A stretch of 64,000 bases of DNA, taken from positions 1,302,001 through 1,366,000 of the forward strand of contig NZ_CP040428.1 in the NCBI RefSeq assembly GCF_005671395.1, read 5' to 3'. Under the pieces are notes generated by a model. That model was not told where the DNA came from, did no database searches, and saw only the letters and a program-made list of their open reading frames with translations. The position numbers and the translations under genes are program-made. Each line of letters opens with the position of its first letter. The first letter of the stretch is position 1. Positions 19,327 to 29,198 of the stretch are shown piece by piece. Origin of the DNA: Jejubacter calystegiae (GTDB taxonomy: Bacteria > Pseudomonadota > Gammaproteobacteria > Enterobacterales > Enterobacteriaceae).

Positions 19327-20019
19327 ATGATAAGCGAGTATAAGTATAAAGGACTTTCAGTATACGTTAAGGATAACGATGAAAGGTATAAAAACATACT
19401 CAGCGACGTCTTATCGTATAATATTAATACGCTTAAAATATTGCGCAGCATCGAGGATACTAAAGTATCTTTAATTGATACTCAATATGGTAAATTTATA
19501 TTAAAATTCTTTGCGCCAAAAGAAAAGAAGACGGAGCGTTTCCTTAAATCTTTTGTTAAGGGTGACTATTATAAGAATTTGATTGTACAAACCAATCGAG
19601 TTAGGAATAAAGGTAACAGTTTTCCAAATGACTTTTATCTGTTAGCTGAACGTAAGATTTTCAATTATGCCAGTCTCTTTATTATGCTCATTGAGTATAT
19701 TGACGGGACGGAGCTTAATGATATGGACTCTATTAGCGATGAAATCAAACAAGAAATAAAAACGTCAATGGAAAACCTGCATTCAGATAGGATGCTATCG
19801 GGGGATCCTCATAAAGGAAATTTCATAGTAAGTTCGTCTGGAGTCCGGATTATCGATCTCTCGGGTAAAGGATGTAACTCGCAGCGAATGGCGAAGGATC
19901 GTATTGCTATGGAGCGCCATCTTGGAATAAAGAATGAGAAGAAAGATTTTGGTTATTATATGGTGATATATAAAGCCCGGGTGCGGCTGTTAATTAAAAA
20001 AATAAAAGGTAAAAAATAG
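19327..20019 (+). CDS. waaY: LPS core heptose II kinase
   Basis: A 230-residue kinase that phosphorylates heptose II. The fold resembles lipid kinases, with a phosphate-binding loop near GKFILKFF (residues 55-63), the catalytic-type segment HSDRMLSGDPHKGNFIV and the metal Asp in IIDLSGKG. Low GC and start 4 bases after waaJ. Its activity normally requires prior WaaQ and WaaP action; both genes are present in this operon. Confidence 0.9.
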   Translation: MISEYKYKGLSVYVKDNDERYKNILSDVLSYNINTLKILRSIEDTKVSLIDTQYGKFILKFFAPKEKKTERFLKSFVKGDYYKNLIVQTNRVRNKGNSFPNDFYLLAERKIFNYASLFIMLIEYIDGTELNDMDSISDEIKQEIKTSMENLHSDRMLSGDPHKGNFIVSSSGVRIIDLSGKGCNSQRMAKDRIAMERHLGIKNEKKDFGYYMVIYKARVRLLIKKIKGKK

Positions 20020-20041
20020 CATTGAGGAGTAATATACGCAT

Positions 20042-21193
20042 ATGATTAAAAAAGTTGTTTTTACTGTAACTCCTATCTATTCCATTCCACCAAAATCTGC
20101 TGCTGCAGTTGAGACATGGATCTATAAAGTCGCTCAAAGGATATCAATAAAAAATAAAATTATCTGTATTAGAAATGAAGGGTATGAGGAAAAAACACAT
20201 ATTTCAGACAATTGTTCTATTTATAGGATAAAGTTTGGAAAAATATACACACGGTTGTTTAAGAAATGGACTCGACTAGATCCTTTTTCCTATGCAGTGA
20301 GAATTACTAGTACTTCAAAGAAATTTTTTGATAATGAATCATGTGATAATGCGATTATTGTACACAACAATATCAAATTATTTTTAAAGATAAACTCGCG
20401 AATTAAAAATGAAAATATAATATTGCACATGCATAATATGTTAGATCCTGCACCTTTACCCGAAAACGTTAAAATCATTGTTCCTAGCAAGTTTTTGAGC
20501 AATTGGTATGAGGAAAGAAAACCTCAGGCTTCTATTAAAATTGTACCCAATGGTTTTTCACTGGAAAATTATCAGCAGCTTCCTGAAAGCCAAGTTGTTA
20601 GATCTGAATGTGGTTTTAAAGAGAGTGATAAAATAATTTTATTTGCTGGAAGGTTTTCACCTGAAAAAGGAATTATTGAATTAATGCGTGCGGTAAAGAT
20701 GCTTCATGAGAAAGATAGCAGTATTAGATTAGCATTAATAGGTAATCCTGAAGCTTCAATCAAAGGTGAGAAAGTAGCTTACCAGCAAGAGGTTAAAGAT
20801 TTTGCTAAACAAAATATGACAGGATACTGTTTCTTTTTAGGGAGCAAGAGCCCTGATGAGATGCATAAATATTTCTCTCTGGCCGATCTTGTCGCAGTTC
20901 CCTCAATTGTTGATGAAGCTTTTTGTATGGTTGCTCTTGAGGGAATGGCAGCCGGTAAACCAGTAATAGTTTCTCCCCGGGGAGGTATGACTGAATTTGT
21001 GATAAATGGAGAGACAGGTTTTCATTTTAGCTCCCCTATGTCAGCAGAGAGTATGGCATCCGATCTGGATAAAGCGTTGAAGCATCCGAGAAGGTTAGAA
21101 ATTGCTTCCTGTGCAAAAAATTATGCCTTTTCTCACTATACTTGGGAGCATGTCTCCAAGGACTTAGAAAGAGTCCTTGGAGAATGGTTTTAA
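20042..21193 (+). CDS. waaK: LPS core N-acetylglucosaminyltransferase, Salmonella-type WaaK (GT4)
   Basis: A 383-residue GT4 enzyme starting MIKKVVFTVTPIYSIPPKSA, closely like Salmonella WaaK, which adds GlcNAc to the terminal outer-core glucose and builds the site recognised by WaaL. The GT4 part has FAGRFSPEKGIIELMRAV and the donor motif DEAFCMVALEGMAAGKPVI. The Salmonella-type WaaL next door fits this function. The 3' end holds a 12-bp perfect inverted repeat. AT-rich throughout. Confidence 0.88.
   Translation: MIKKVVFTVTPIYSIPPKSAAAVETWIYKVAQRISIKNKIICIRNEGYEEKTHISDNCSIYRIKFGKIYTRLFKKWTRLDPFSYAVRITSTSKKFFDNESCDNAIIVHNNIKLFLKINSRIKNENIILHMHNMLDPAPLPENVKIIVPSKFLSNWYEERKPQASIKIVPNGFSLENYQQLPESQVVRSECGFKESDKIILFAGRFSPEKGIIELMRAVKMLHEKDSSIRLALIGNPEASIKGEKVAYQQEVKDFAKQNMTGYCFFLGSKSPDEMHKYFSLADLVAVPSIVDEAFCMVALEGMAAGKPVIVSPRGGMTEFVINGETGFHFSSPMSAESMASDLDKALKHPRRLEIASCAKNYAFSHYTWEHVSKDLERVLGEWF
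21153..21183. repeat. Inverted repeat at the waaK 3' end (terminator-like)
   Basis: TCTCCAAGGACT (21153-21164) and AGTCCTTGGAGA (21172-21183) form a 12-bp perfect stem with a 7-base loop inside the last codons of waaK, followed by GGTTTTAA. waaK and waaL converge with only 20 bp between them, so an intragenic hairpin is a plausible terminator for one or both operons. Confidence 0.55.
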
Positions 21194-21213
21194 TGTTCGA
21201 GTTATGTATCAAG

Positions 21214-22434
21214 TCAATTTTTTTGATTCTTGTAACGCATGATAAGTAATAATCCTATGAGTATGCCAAGTGGTTTTATATCAACCAACTCAAACATTCC
21301 TCTTATAATGTAGAATCCAAAAAATGATACTGTAAGCATAAGATAAGTCATTTTATCAGGATCTGTTGTTCTGGAAATACTTTTGATAAGGGTTGTTAGT
21401 ACTACAATTATTACACCCAAAAATGCCATGAGTCCTATAACTCCACAACCAAACCAAATATCTAAGTAAATATTGTGTGGTCCAATGGAATGTTTAAAAA
21501 TCCAGTTGGGATGATCCTTTACTCTCTCATTGTATATATTGTGGAAAATATTTTTCCCATATCCATAACCTACTACTGGTTTTTCCATTATTAACTCTAA
21601 AGCTGTTCCTTGAGTACCATTACGATATCTGGCACTGCTATCAGTCTGGTGTATTTTATTTAATAGTTTAGTTGTGTATTGAGGTTGTATATTTTGTATA
21701 GCAATAAACCCTGCAAATGTTAAAAGTAACGATAAAGTAATTAATTTCCATTCTCGGTACGCAATAAGCCAAATAAGGCCCATTATTATGGTTGCGAGCC
21801 ATGCTCCCCTGGCTAGAGTTCCCAGGCAGAGGATACAAAAAACCATAGTTAACAGAATAAAGATAGCTTTGATATCCACTCTTTTGTTATGCCATAACGG
21901 AATTAATCCTGGGAAAAGAAATACAAGTGCGTCAGATACATTGCGATATCTTGTTGACTCAAAAGGTATAATTCCATGTTGATAACCTAAAAAATATATA
22001 TAGCCTTCAATTGCCATACGCATCGATAATGCAGATATGAAAGAAATGATAACTAACTTTATGATTCTTTCTTTGGTTTCGTAAAACAGGACTATTGGAA
22101 TTAATAACGATGAAAGGAGGAAACCCTTAGTCAGCATATCTCCTTTCATAGCATCCCAACTAATTTTTATATCAGTGCTAAAGATTAGTGAATATAACAT
22201 GCTGATGCAAAGTAATATTATCATCAACATAATTTTATTAAAAAAAACTCGAATAATTTTTTTGTTTCTTACAAGATAAATTATGGCTGTAATCAACATA
22301 AGTAGTGGAAGCGCATTTTTATAGCGTGTAATACCATCTATGAAATACGTAACAATGTATAGAAAAACCAGCCCTAGATTCCACAGACTTTGTTTTTTCA
22401 ACTTTTTTCCAGGGTCTTCCAGTGTTAACCGCAT
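21214..22434 (-). CDS. waaL: O-antigen ligase, Salmonella-type WaaL
   Basis: A 406-residue polytopic inner-membrane protein (about 12 segments) that joins undecaprenyl-linked O-antigen to the lipid A core in the periplasm. Typical blocks are FIDGITRYKN near the N-terminus, LGTLARGAWLA, QTDSSARYRNGTQGTA and the periplasmic-loop IGPHNIYLDIWFG with the catalytic-type His. It resembles Salmonella WaaL more than that of E. coli K-12. The start is the ATG preceded by ATGAGGATAACC; two upstream starts (one TTG) lack such a site. Very AT-rich. Confidence 0.9.
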   Translation of the reverse strand: MRLTLEDPGKKLKKQSLWNLGLVFLYIVTYFIDGITRYKNALPLLMLITAIIYLVRNKKIIRVFFNKIMLMIILLCISMLYSLIFSTDIKISWDAMKGDMLTKGFLLSSLLIPIVLFYETKERIIKLVIISFISALSMRMAIEGYIYFLGYQHGIIPFESTRYRNVSDALVFLFPGLIPLWHNKRVDIKAIFILLTMVFCILCLGTLARGAWLATIIMGLIWLIAYREWKLITLSLLLTFAGFIAIQNIQPQYTTKLLNKIHQTDSSARYRNGTQGTALELIMEKPVVGYGYGKNIFHNIYNERVKDHPNWIFKHSIGPHNIYLDIWFGCGVIGLMAFLGVIIVVLTTLIKSISRTTDPDKMTYLMLTVSFFGFYIIRGMFELVDIKPLGILIGLLLIMRYKNQKN

Positions 22435-22453
22435 GGTTATCCTCATAAAAAAT

Positions 22454-23428
22454 TTAGATGTGATAATCAAATAGAGATTTAATTTCTAGTAGTAGATCTT
22501 TACTAGCAATATCACTTATATCTTTATTTTTAGCACAACACGCCACCTGATTCTTCCCATAGCCGCCGATCAATCCTGGATCGGTAGGGCCGTATAGCGT
22601 GATATTAGGGCGGTCGAGCGCGGCGGTCAGATGGCTCAGCCCGGTATCGACAGAGACCACAAAGCGGGCGCCGGCCAGCTCTCTGGCGACCTCTTCAAGA
22701 CTCATCCGCGGTAGTACCTCTACGTAGTCAAAACCTTCTGCCAGTCGTCTGGCTCTTTCTTCCTCATGAGGGGCCCCCCATGGCAATTTGATGCGCAAGC
22801 CGCTATCGGCCATCAGGGCGATCAGTTCACGCCAGTGTGATTCCGGCCAGTGCTTATCGTCGCGCGTGGTGGCATGCAGGAACACGGCGTAGTGACCGGC
22901 ATCCGGATTCAGATGGTTAAGGAAGTGGCGGGCGATGGCATAATCACCCTGGGTTATGGGTTTGTCGTAGCCAAGGCTTTTGGCGAACAGCTCCCGGGTG
23001 CGCTCGACCGCATGCTGTGGTTTAGGGATCTGGTGGCGTCGATTATAGAACAGGCTGGCCAGCGGTTCGCGGGCACTATGCCAGTCCATGCCGTGTTTAG
23101 TTCCGTGGGCCAGGCGAGTCACCAGCGCAGCGCTTTTCAGTAGCCCCTGGGCATCGATCACGGTATCGTAGCGAGTCGCCTGTAATCTGGTACGAAATGC
23201 CTGGCGTTCAGCCTTTATTGGTGCAGAAAACCAGGCTTTGCGCCAGCGACGCAGCGCGACCGGAATAACGTTGTCTACCGCATCGTGCCAGCCCGGTATC
23301 TGGGCAAAACCTTCCTCCACGACCCAGTCAAAACGAATCCCTTCAATCGCCTGAGCAGCATCCGTGAGTGCCGGTAAGGTATGCAGTACATCGCCCATCG
23401 ACGAGGTTTTTACAATCAGTACCCGCAT
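22454..23428 (-). CDS. waaC: LPS heptosyltransferase I
   Basis: A 324-residue GT9 enzyme that adds the first L-glycero-D-manno-heptose to Kdo. Starts MRVLIVKTSSMGDVLHTLPA; the donor site VVSVDTGLSHLTAALDRP and YGPTDPGLIGGYGKNQ are conserved. The final 24 residues after AKNKD are unlike the usual C-terminus and come from abruptly AT-rich DNA (about 22457-22532), a likely recombination junction with the O-antigen ligase side. It ends 19 bases before waaL. Confidence 0.96.
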   Translation of the reverse strand: MRVLIVKTSSMGDVLHTLPALTDAAQAIEGIRFDWVVEEGFAQIPGWHDAVDNVIPVALRRWRKAWFSAPIKAERQAFRTRLQATRYDTVIDAQGLLKSAALVTRLAHGTKHGMDWHSAREPLASLFYNRRHQIPKPQHAVERTRELFAKSLGYDKPITQGDYAIARHFLNHLNPDAGHYAVFLHATTRDDKHWPESHWRELIALMADSGLRIKLPWGAPHEEERARRLAEGFDYVEVLPRMSLEEVARELAGARFVVSVDTGLSHLTAALDRPNITLYGPTDPGLIGGYGKNQVACCAKNKDISDIASKDLLLEIKSLFDYHI

Positions 23429-23431
23429 TCG

Positions 23432-24478
23432 TTACTGTTCCTCGCCCTGCATCAGTTCATGAAGTTCTGCCAGTACCTTCTCCGGCTGGATATCGATCAG
23501 ACTTTGATGATAACCCTCTTCGGCATCGCCTTTACGCACCCGATGGTAGCCACTGATCAAGCGAATGACCCGCGCCTTGTGGGAGAGCGGCGGCGTAAAG
23601 TCCGGGCTACTGGGACCATAGAGCGCTACCAGCGGGCGATCGAGCGCAGCTGCAACGTGCATCAAACCCGAATCGTTGGTGACCACGGCCTGGCAGGAGG
23701 CAATGAGTATGACGGCCTGCTCCAGCTCGGTATCGCCCGCCAGGTTATGGCACCACGACTGCTGTTCCCGGGGTAGGGCGGAACAGATTTGATCGCCAGC
23801 TTCCCTGTCTTTCGCCGAGCCAAACAGCGCTACCTGGAAGCCTTCGCCAATCAGCGATTCGGCCAGACTGGCGTAGTGGTAGTGTGGCCAGCGCTTGGCC
23901 GGGCCAAATTCGGCGCCGGGGCAAAAACCGATAAGCGGGCGCGCGTCAGACAGCGAAAACGTAGCACGCGTCTGACGCTTCTCTGCTTCGCTAACCTGGA
24001 GTTGAGGCCACAGCAGCGGTTGGGGCAGATCCCGTGCGGATTGCATCACGCCTTTATCAAAAGCCAGCGCGACGTAGCGCTCCACCATTAGCGGCCAGGC
24101 CTGTTTATCCAGCGTCCGCACATCGTTTAGCAGGCCATAGCGCATTTCTCCACGCCAGCCGGTTCGTTGGGGGATGTTGGCAAACCAGGGGACGAGAGCG
24201 GATTTCAGGGAATTGGGCAACACAAATGCCCGATCGTAGCGACGCTCGCGCAGGCTGATACCGAGACGACGGCGTTCGCCAATAGCCAGTGCGCCATGGC
24301 CCAGAGGCATCGGAATCGCTTCATGGACCTCGGGCATACGGGATAACAGAGGACGGCACCACGCGGGTGCCATCACATCGATTACCGCTTGGGGATAGCG
24401 CGCCCTGAGCGTGCGGTAGAGACTTTGCGACATCATCATGTCGCCCACCCATGATGGGCCGATCACCAGTATTTTCAT
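23432..24478 (-). CDS. waaF: LPS heptosyltransferase II
   Basis: A 348-residue GT9 enzyme that adds heptose II to heptose I of the inner core. Starts MKILVIGPSWVGDMMMSQSL, and its C-terminal half has NDSGLMHVAAALDRPLVALYGPSSP. The length equals that of E. coli. Three bases separate it from waaC and 15 from hldD, so the group is one operon. Normal GC content, unlike waaL. Confidence 0.97.
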   Translation of the reverse strand: MKILVIGPSWVGDMMMSQSLYRTLRARYPQAVIDVMAPAWCRPLLSRMPEVHEAIPMPLGHGALAIGERRRLGISLRERRYDRAFVLPNSLKSALVPWFANIPQRTGWRGEMRYGLLNDVRTLDKQAWPLMVERYVALAFDKGVMQSARDLPQPLLWPQLQVSEAEKRQTRATFSLSDARPLIGFCPGAEFGPAKRWPHYHYASLAESLIGEGFQVALFGSAKDREAGDQICSALPREQQSWCHNLAGDTELEQAVILIASCQAVVTNDSGLMHVAAALDRPLVALYGPSSPDFTPPLSHKARVIRLISGYHRVRKGDAEEGYHQSLIDIQPEKVLAELHELMQGEEQ

Positions 24479-24493
24479 AGGCCAGGTTACCCG

Positions 24494-25426
24494 TTAAGCG
24501 TCACGGTTTAGCCAGGTCATATACTCCGTAACCCCTTCGGCAACGGTTTTGAAGGGTTTGTCATAGCCTGCAGCGCGCAGGTTGGTCAGGTCGGCCTGGG
24601 TAAAGGCCTGATAGCGACCCTTAAGCTTGTCCGGGAATGGGATGTATTCGATGCTTCCTTTTTTATGGAACGCCAGGGTCGCGTCCGCCACGGCCTGGAA
24701 GGATTCCGCACGACCGGTACCGCAGTTAAAGATGCCAGAGACGCCATTTTCCATGAACCAGAGGTTAACCGCTGCCACATCGCCCACGTAGATAAAGTCG
24801 CGTTTGAAGCCATCGCTGCCTTCAAACAGTTTCGGGCTTTCGCCGTTATTCAACTGGGTATTGAGGTGGAAAGCCACGCTCGCCATGCTGCCCTTGTGAC
24901 CTTCACGCGGGCCATAGACGTTGAAATAGCGGAAACCCACGATCTGCGACTGGGCTTCTGGAAGAATACTGCGAACATATTCGTCGAACAGGAACTTGGA
25001 GTAGCCGTAAACGTTCAGCGGCTGTTCGTATTCGCGGGACTCGATAAAGTCGCTGGTGCGTCCACCGTAGGTGGCGGCGGAAGAGGCGTAAAGGAATGGG
25101 ATCTCGCGTTCCAGGCAGTAGTGCAACAGCTCTTTGGAGTACTGATAGTTGTTATCCATCATGTACTTGCCGTCCCACTCGGTGGTGGAGGAACAGGCGC
25201 CTTCGTGGAAGATGGCTTCGATATCACCAAACTCTTCACCCGCCATAATCTGGATCAGAAAATCTTCTTTATCCATGTAGTCGGCGATGTTCAGGTCGAC
25301 CAGATTGACGAACTTGGTGCCGTCTTTCAGGTTATCGACCACCAGAATATCGCTGTGTCCAAGGTCGTTCAGAGCCTTAACAATGTTGCTGCCGATAAAG
25401 CCGGCACCGCCGGTTACAATGATCAT
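24494..25426 (-). CDS. hldD: ADP-L-glycero-D-manno-heptose 6-epimerase
   Basis: A 310-residue short-chain dehydrogenase-type enzyme that epimerises C6 of ADP-D,D-heptose to give the donor used by WaaC, WaaF and WaaQ. N-terminal [14 protein letters not shown] binds NADP; YGYSKF carries the catalytic Tyr140 and Lys144. First gene of the hldD-waaF-waaC-waaL operon, divergent from kbl. Confidence 0.98.
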   Translation of the reverse strand: MIIVTGGAGFIGSNIVKALNDLGHSDILVVDNLKDGTKFVNLVDLNIADYMDKEDFLIQIMAGEEFGDIEAIFHEGACSSTTEWDGKYMMDNNYQYSKELLHYCLEREIPFLYASSAATYGGRTSDFIESREYEQPLNVYGYSKFLFDEYVRSILPEAQSQIVGFRYFNVYGPREGHKGSMASVAFHLNTQLNNGESPKLFEGSDGFKRDFIYVGDVAAVNLWFMENGVSGIFNCGTGRAESFQAVADATLAFHKKGSIEYIPFPDKLKGRYQAFTQADLTNLRAAGYDKPFKTVAEGVTEYMTWLNRDA

Positions 25427-25655
25427 AAGCGTTAACCTTTAAGAAGTGGGGCCGGGGAACAGTTCCCGACGCTAATGTCTCTTATCATATCATCTCATCG
25501 ATTACCCGACAGCCGCCGGAAGAGATGATGGCGGTAACTTTGATCCGTTAGTCGTGATTTATGCTGCAAAAAGCATAATCCCTGAAGCGTCATCTCGTAT
25601 CAGGGTATAGCTTTGAGTAAGATGTGCCACAGTATGCCATGTATGGAGAATCGCA

Positions 25656-26852
25656 ATGCGAGGGGATTTTTATCAACAGTTAGCGGCCGATCTGGATACG
25701 GCACGCGCAGAGGGGCTGTTCAAGGAAGAGCGTATCATCACCTCTGCGCAGCAGGCAGATATTACGGTGGCGGATGGCAGTCATGTCATTAACTTCTGCG
25801 CCAACAATTATCTGGGGCTGGCCAATCACCCGGCGCTGATTGAAGCGGCGAAAGCGGGTATGGATAGCCACGGCTTTGGTATGGCGTCGGTGCGTTTTAT
25901 CTGCGGTACTCAGGACAGCCATAAAGCGCTGGAGCAGCAGTTGGCGGCATTCCTGGGTATGGACGATGCCATCCTTTATTCCTCCTGCTTCGATGCCAAC
26001 GGCGGTTTGTTCGAAACCCTGCTGGGGCCGGAAGACGCCATTATTTCCGATGCCCTTAACCACGCTTCTATTATCGACGGCGTGCGCCTGTGTAAGGCGA
26101 AGCGTTATCGCTATGCCAATAACGATATGCAAGAACTGGAAGCGCGCCTGAAAGAGGCCCGCGCGGCCGGGGCGCGTCACGTGATGATCGCCACCGATGG
26201 CGTGTTCTCTATGGATGGCGTTATCGCCAATCTGAAGGGCGTTTGCGATCTGGCGGACCAGTATGATGCGCTGGTGATGGTGGATGATTCCCATGCGGTA
26301 GGTTTTGTCGGCGCCAATGGTCGCGGCACCCATGAATACTGCGACGTGATGGGCCGGGTAGATATCATTACCGGCACCCTGGGTAAGGCGCTGGGCGGCG
26401 CTTCCGGCGGTTATACCGCTGCGCGTAAAGAGGTCGTGGAGTGGTTGCGCCAGCGCTCGCGTCCTTATCTGTTCTCTAACTCCCTGGCGCCGGCGATCGT
26501 TTCGGCCTCAATAAAAGTGCTGGAGATGCTGTCGTCTGGCGATGAACTGCGCGATCGGCTGTGGGCCAACGCGCGTCTGTTCCGCGAGAAAATGACCGCC
26601 GCAGGCTTTACGCTGGCTGGGGCCGATCACGCCATTATTCCGGTGATGCTGGGCGATGCGGTTGTGGCCCAGGATTTTGCCCGCGAGCTTCAGAAAGAGG
26701 GGATTTACGTGACCGGCTTCTTCTATCCAGTGGTGCCGAAAGGCCAGGCGCGTATCCGTACTCAGATGTCGGCGGCCCATACTCCGGCACAGATTGAGCG
26801 TGCGGTCGACGCATTTACCCGTATCGGTAAACAGTTGGGCGTAATCGCCTGA
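25656..26852 (+). CDS. kbl: 2-amino-3-ketobutyrate CoA ligase (glycine C-acetyltransferase)
   Basis: A 398-residue PLP enzyme of the alpha-oxoamine synthase family that splits 2-amino-3-oxobutyrate with CoA into glycine and acetyl-CoA. The PLP-lysine segment is [18 protein letters not shown], and the Asp/His pair is [12 protein letters not shown] lies 7 bases before ATG. It forms the threonine-degradation operon with tdh 16 bases downstream. Confidence 0.98.
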   Translation: MRGDFYQQLAADLDTARAEGLFKEERIITSAQQADITVADGSHVINFCANNYLGLANHPALIEAAKAGMDSHGFGMASVRFICGTQDSHKALEQQLAAFLGMDDAILYSSCFDANGGLFETLLGPEDAIISDALNHASIIDGVRLCKAKRYRYANNDMQELEARLKEARAAGARHVMIATDGVFSMDGVIANLKGVCDLADQYDALVMVDDSHAVGFVGANGRGTHEYCDVMGRVDIITGTLGKALGGASGGYTAARKEVVEWLRQRSRPYLFSNSLAPAIVSASIKVLEMLSSGDELRDRLWANARLFREKMTAAGFTLAGADHAIIPVMLGDAVVAQDFARELQKEGIYVTGFFYPVVPKGQARIRTQMSAAHTPAQIERAVDAFTRIGKQLGVIA

Positions 26853-26868
26853 GTCCGAGGATGTCGCA

Positions 26869-27894
26869 ATGAAAGCATTATCGAAACTAAAAGCGGAACA
26901 GGGAATCTGGATGACCGATGTCCCTGAGCCGGAGATAGGTCATAACGACCTGCTGATCAAAATTCGTAAGACCGCGATCTGTGGTACCGATGTTCATATC
27001 TACAACTGGGATGAGTGGTCCCAGAAAACCATTCCGGTGCCGATGGTGGTGGGTCATGAATATGTGGGTGAAGTGGTTGGTGTTGGTCAGGAGGTCAAAG
27101 GTTTCAGCATTGGCGATCGGGTTTCGGGAGAAGGACATATCACCTGCGGCCACTGCCGCAACTGCCGTGCCGGTCGTACCCACCTGTGTCGTAATACCAT
27201 CGGCGTCGGAGTGAACCGCCCGGGTTGTTTTGCACAATATCTGGTGATCCCTGCCTTTAACGCGTTCAAAATCCCGGACAATATCTCTGACGATTTGGCC
27301 TCTATCTTTGACCCCTTCGGTAATGCGGTTCACACAGCGCTGTCGTTCGACCTGGTCGGGGAAGATGTGCTGGTTTCCGGTGCGGGTCCCATCGGTATTA
27401 TGGCGGCGGCTGTAGCGAAACACGTCGGTGCCCGAAACGTGGTGATCACTGACGTTAACGAATACCGTCTGGCGCTGGCGCGCGATATGGGGGTAACCCG
27501 GGCGGTTAATGTCAGCCAGCAGAGCCTGCAGGATGTGATGGCTGAGCTGGGCATGAGCGAAGGCTTTGACGTCGGGCTGGAGATGTCTGGCGCGCCTGCG
27601 GCTTTTCGCACCATGCTGGATACCATGAATCATGGCGGCCGTATCGCGATGCTGGGGATTCCGCCGTCGGAGATGGCTATCGACTGGAATAAGGTTATCT
27701 TTAAAGGATTGTTTATTAAAGGTATTTATGGTCGCGAGATGTTTGAAACCTGGTATAAGATGGCGGCATTGATTCAGTCCGGGCTCGATCTCTCACCCAT
27801 CATTACCCATCGCTTCTCTATCGATGACTTCCAGAAGGGCTTCGACGCCATGCGGTCGGGGCGATCAGGAAAAGTGATTCTAAGCTGGGATTAA
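26869..27894 (+). CDS. tdh: L-threonine 3-dehydrogenase
   Basis: A 341-residue zinc MDR enzyme that oxidises threonine to 2-amino-3-oxobutyrate with NAD, which Kbl then cleaves. Catalytic zinc ligands lie in [10 protein letters not shown] (Cys38) and GHEYVGEV. The four structural-zinc cysteines are in [15 protein letters not shown], and [13 protein letters not shown] is the NAD site. A rho-independent terminator follows within 10 bases. Confidence 0.98.
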   Translation: MKALSKLKAEQGIWMTDVPEPEIGHNDLLIKIRKTAICGTDVHIYNWDEWSQKTIPVPMVVGHEYVGEVVGVGQEVKGFSIGDRVSGEGHITCGHCRNCRAGRTHLCRNTIGVGVNRPGCFAQYLVIPAFNAFKIPDNISDDLASIFDPFGNAVHTALSFDLVGEDVLVSGAGPIGIMAAAVAKHVGARNVVITDVNEYRLALARDMGVTRAVNVSQQSLQDVMAELGMSEGFDVGLEMSGAPAAFRTMLDTMNHGGRIAMLGIPPSEMAIDWNKVIFKGLFIKGIYGREMFETWYKMAALIQSGLDLSPIITHRFSIDDFQKGFDAMRSGRSGKVILSWD

Positions 27895-27901
27895 ATAATA
27901 G

Positions 27902-27925
27902 AAAGCCGGGATTCCCGGCTTTTTA
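27902..27925 (+). terminator. Rho-independent terminator of kbl-tdh
   Basis: AAAGCCGGG-ATT-CCCGGCTTT is followed by Ts, 8 bases after the tdh stop codon. Confidence 0.9.
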
Positions 27926-28160
27926 TTTGCGATAAATCTCAAATTAGAAATTGATTTGTCAGTTTTTGTCATTCTAATAAAGTATACGTAAGCCGGATTT
28001 GCTCTGATATCTTTATTCCTGGTTGGTCGATTAAATTAAGGGTTCTTAATAAAAGGTAGTTTTTATACGATTATTCTGGAAATTAATGCCCTTAATATTT
28101 CTTTAATAAAACTGCGATATTACTAAAAGTACATTCACAGACCACCAGGATTATAATTTA

Positions 28161-29198
28161 ATGAATGATAGCCAAAAACTGAGCATTATTATGCCGTTAT
28201 ATAATGCCGGTAATGACTTCATCGCCTGTATGGATTCACTGCTGGCGCAAACCTGGCGCGACCTGGAGATTATTATCGTTAACGATGGTTCGACCGATAA
28301 TTCGGGCGAACTGGCGCAGCGCTATGCCGATGCACATGCGCATATCCACCTGATTCATCAGACTAATGCCGGGGCGTCTGTTGCGCGTAACCGCGGGATG
28401 GCCGTCGCCAGCGGCGACTACGTGGCCTTTGTGGATGCCGACGACATCGTCTATCCCACCATGTACGAAACGCTGATGAATATGGCGCTGGAAGATGGCC
28501 TGGATGTGGCTCAGTGTAATGCCGACTGGTGCGATCGCCGTACCGGCCATACCTGGCTGTCAATTCCTACCGACCGCCTGCGATCCACCGGTGTACTGAG
28601 CGGACCCCAGTGGTTGCGTCAGGCGCTGGCCTCAAAGCGCTGGACACATGTTGTCTGGATGGGCGTGTATCGTCGGGAATTAATTAATCAGCTGAAATTA
28701 CAATTTATTCCCGGGCTGCATCACCAGGATATTATCTGGAGTACCGAATTTATGTATAACGCCAAACGCGCGCGTTATACTGAGCAGCCATTATATAAAT
28801 ATTTCCTGCACGATCAGTCGGTAAGTCGGTTGAAACGACGCGGCGGAAAAAATGTCGCCTATCAGCGTCACTATATAAAAATCACGCAGTTGCTGGAAAA
28901 AATGAACCGTGACTATGCCGGAAAAATTACCCTGTATCCGGAGTTTCATCAGCAAATTACCCGCGAGGCGTTACGGGTATGCCATGCAGTGCGTAAGGAG
29001 CCTTCACCCAGCGCACGTCAGGCGATGATTCGGGAAATTATCGATAGCGGCACCCACCTGCGGATGCTGCGTAATGTACGTAGCCCACAGGTAGGTTACC
29101 AGGCTGCACTGTGGCTGACGCGGCTCTGGCGTATGCGTCAGGGCGGCCGACGCGCTATGACACGGGCGATGCGCCGCAGGCTAGCTTCTTTTTGGTAA
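28161..29198 (+). CDS. waaH: LPS core glucuronosyltransferase WaaH
   Basis: A 345-residue GT2 enzyme close to E. coli WaaH (YibD), which transfers GlcA to heptose III of the core. KLSIIMPLYNAG, VNDGSTDNS and FVDADDIVYP (DxD) form the GT2 core; DVAQCNADWC and RWTHVVWMGVYRR are typical of WaaH. In E. coli its expression rises under phosphate limitation through PhoB. It follows a 266-bp AT-rich spacer, so it has its own promoter. The 3' end overlaps yibQ by 18 bases in convergent orientation. Confidence 0.9.
   Translation: MNDSQKLSIIMPLYNAGNDFIACMDSLLAQTWRDLEIIIVNDGSTDNSGELAQRYADAHAHIHLIHQTNAGASVARNRGMAVASGDYVAFVDADDIVYPTMYETLMNMALEDGLDVAQCNADWCDRRTGHTWLSIPTDRLRSTGVLSGPQWLRQALASKRWTHVVWMGVYRRELINQLKLQFIPGLHHQDIIWSTEFMYNAKRARYTEQPLYKYFLHDQSVSRLKRRGGKNVAYQRHYIKITQLLEKMNRDYAGKITLYPEFHQQITREALRVCHAVRKEPSPSARQAMIREIIDSGTHLRMLRNVRSPQVGYQAALWLTRLWRMRQGGRRAMTRAMRRRLASFW

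Noticed and set aside
27956-27971. Pho box before waaH
   Set aside because: Two TTGTCA repeats are 10 bp apart, not 11, and the intervening and flanking bases do not match well; it is kept only as a low-interest finding.
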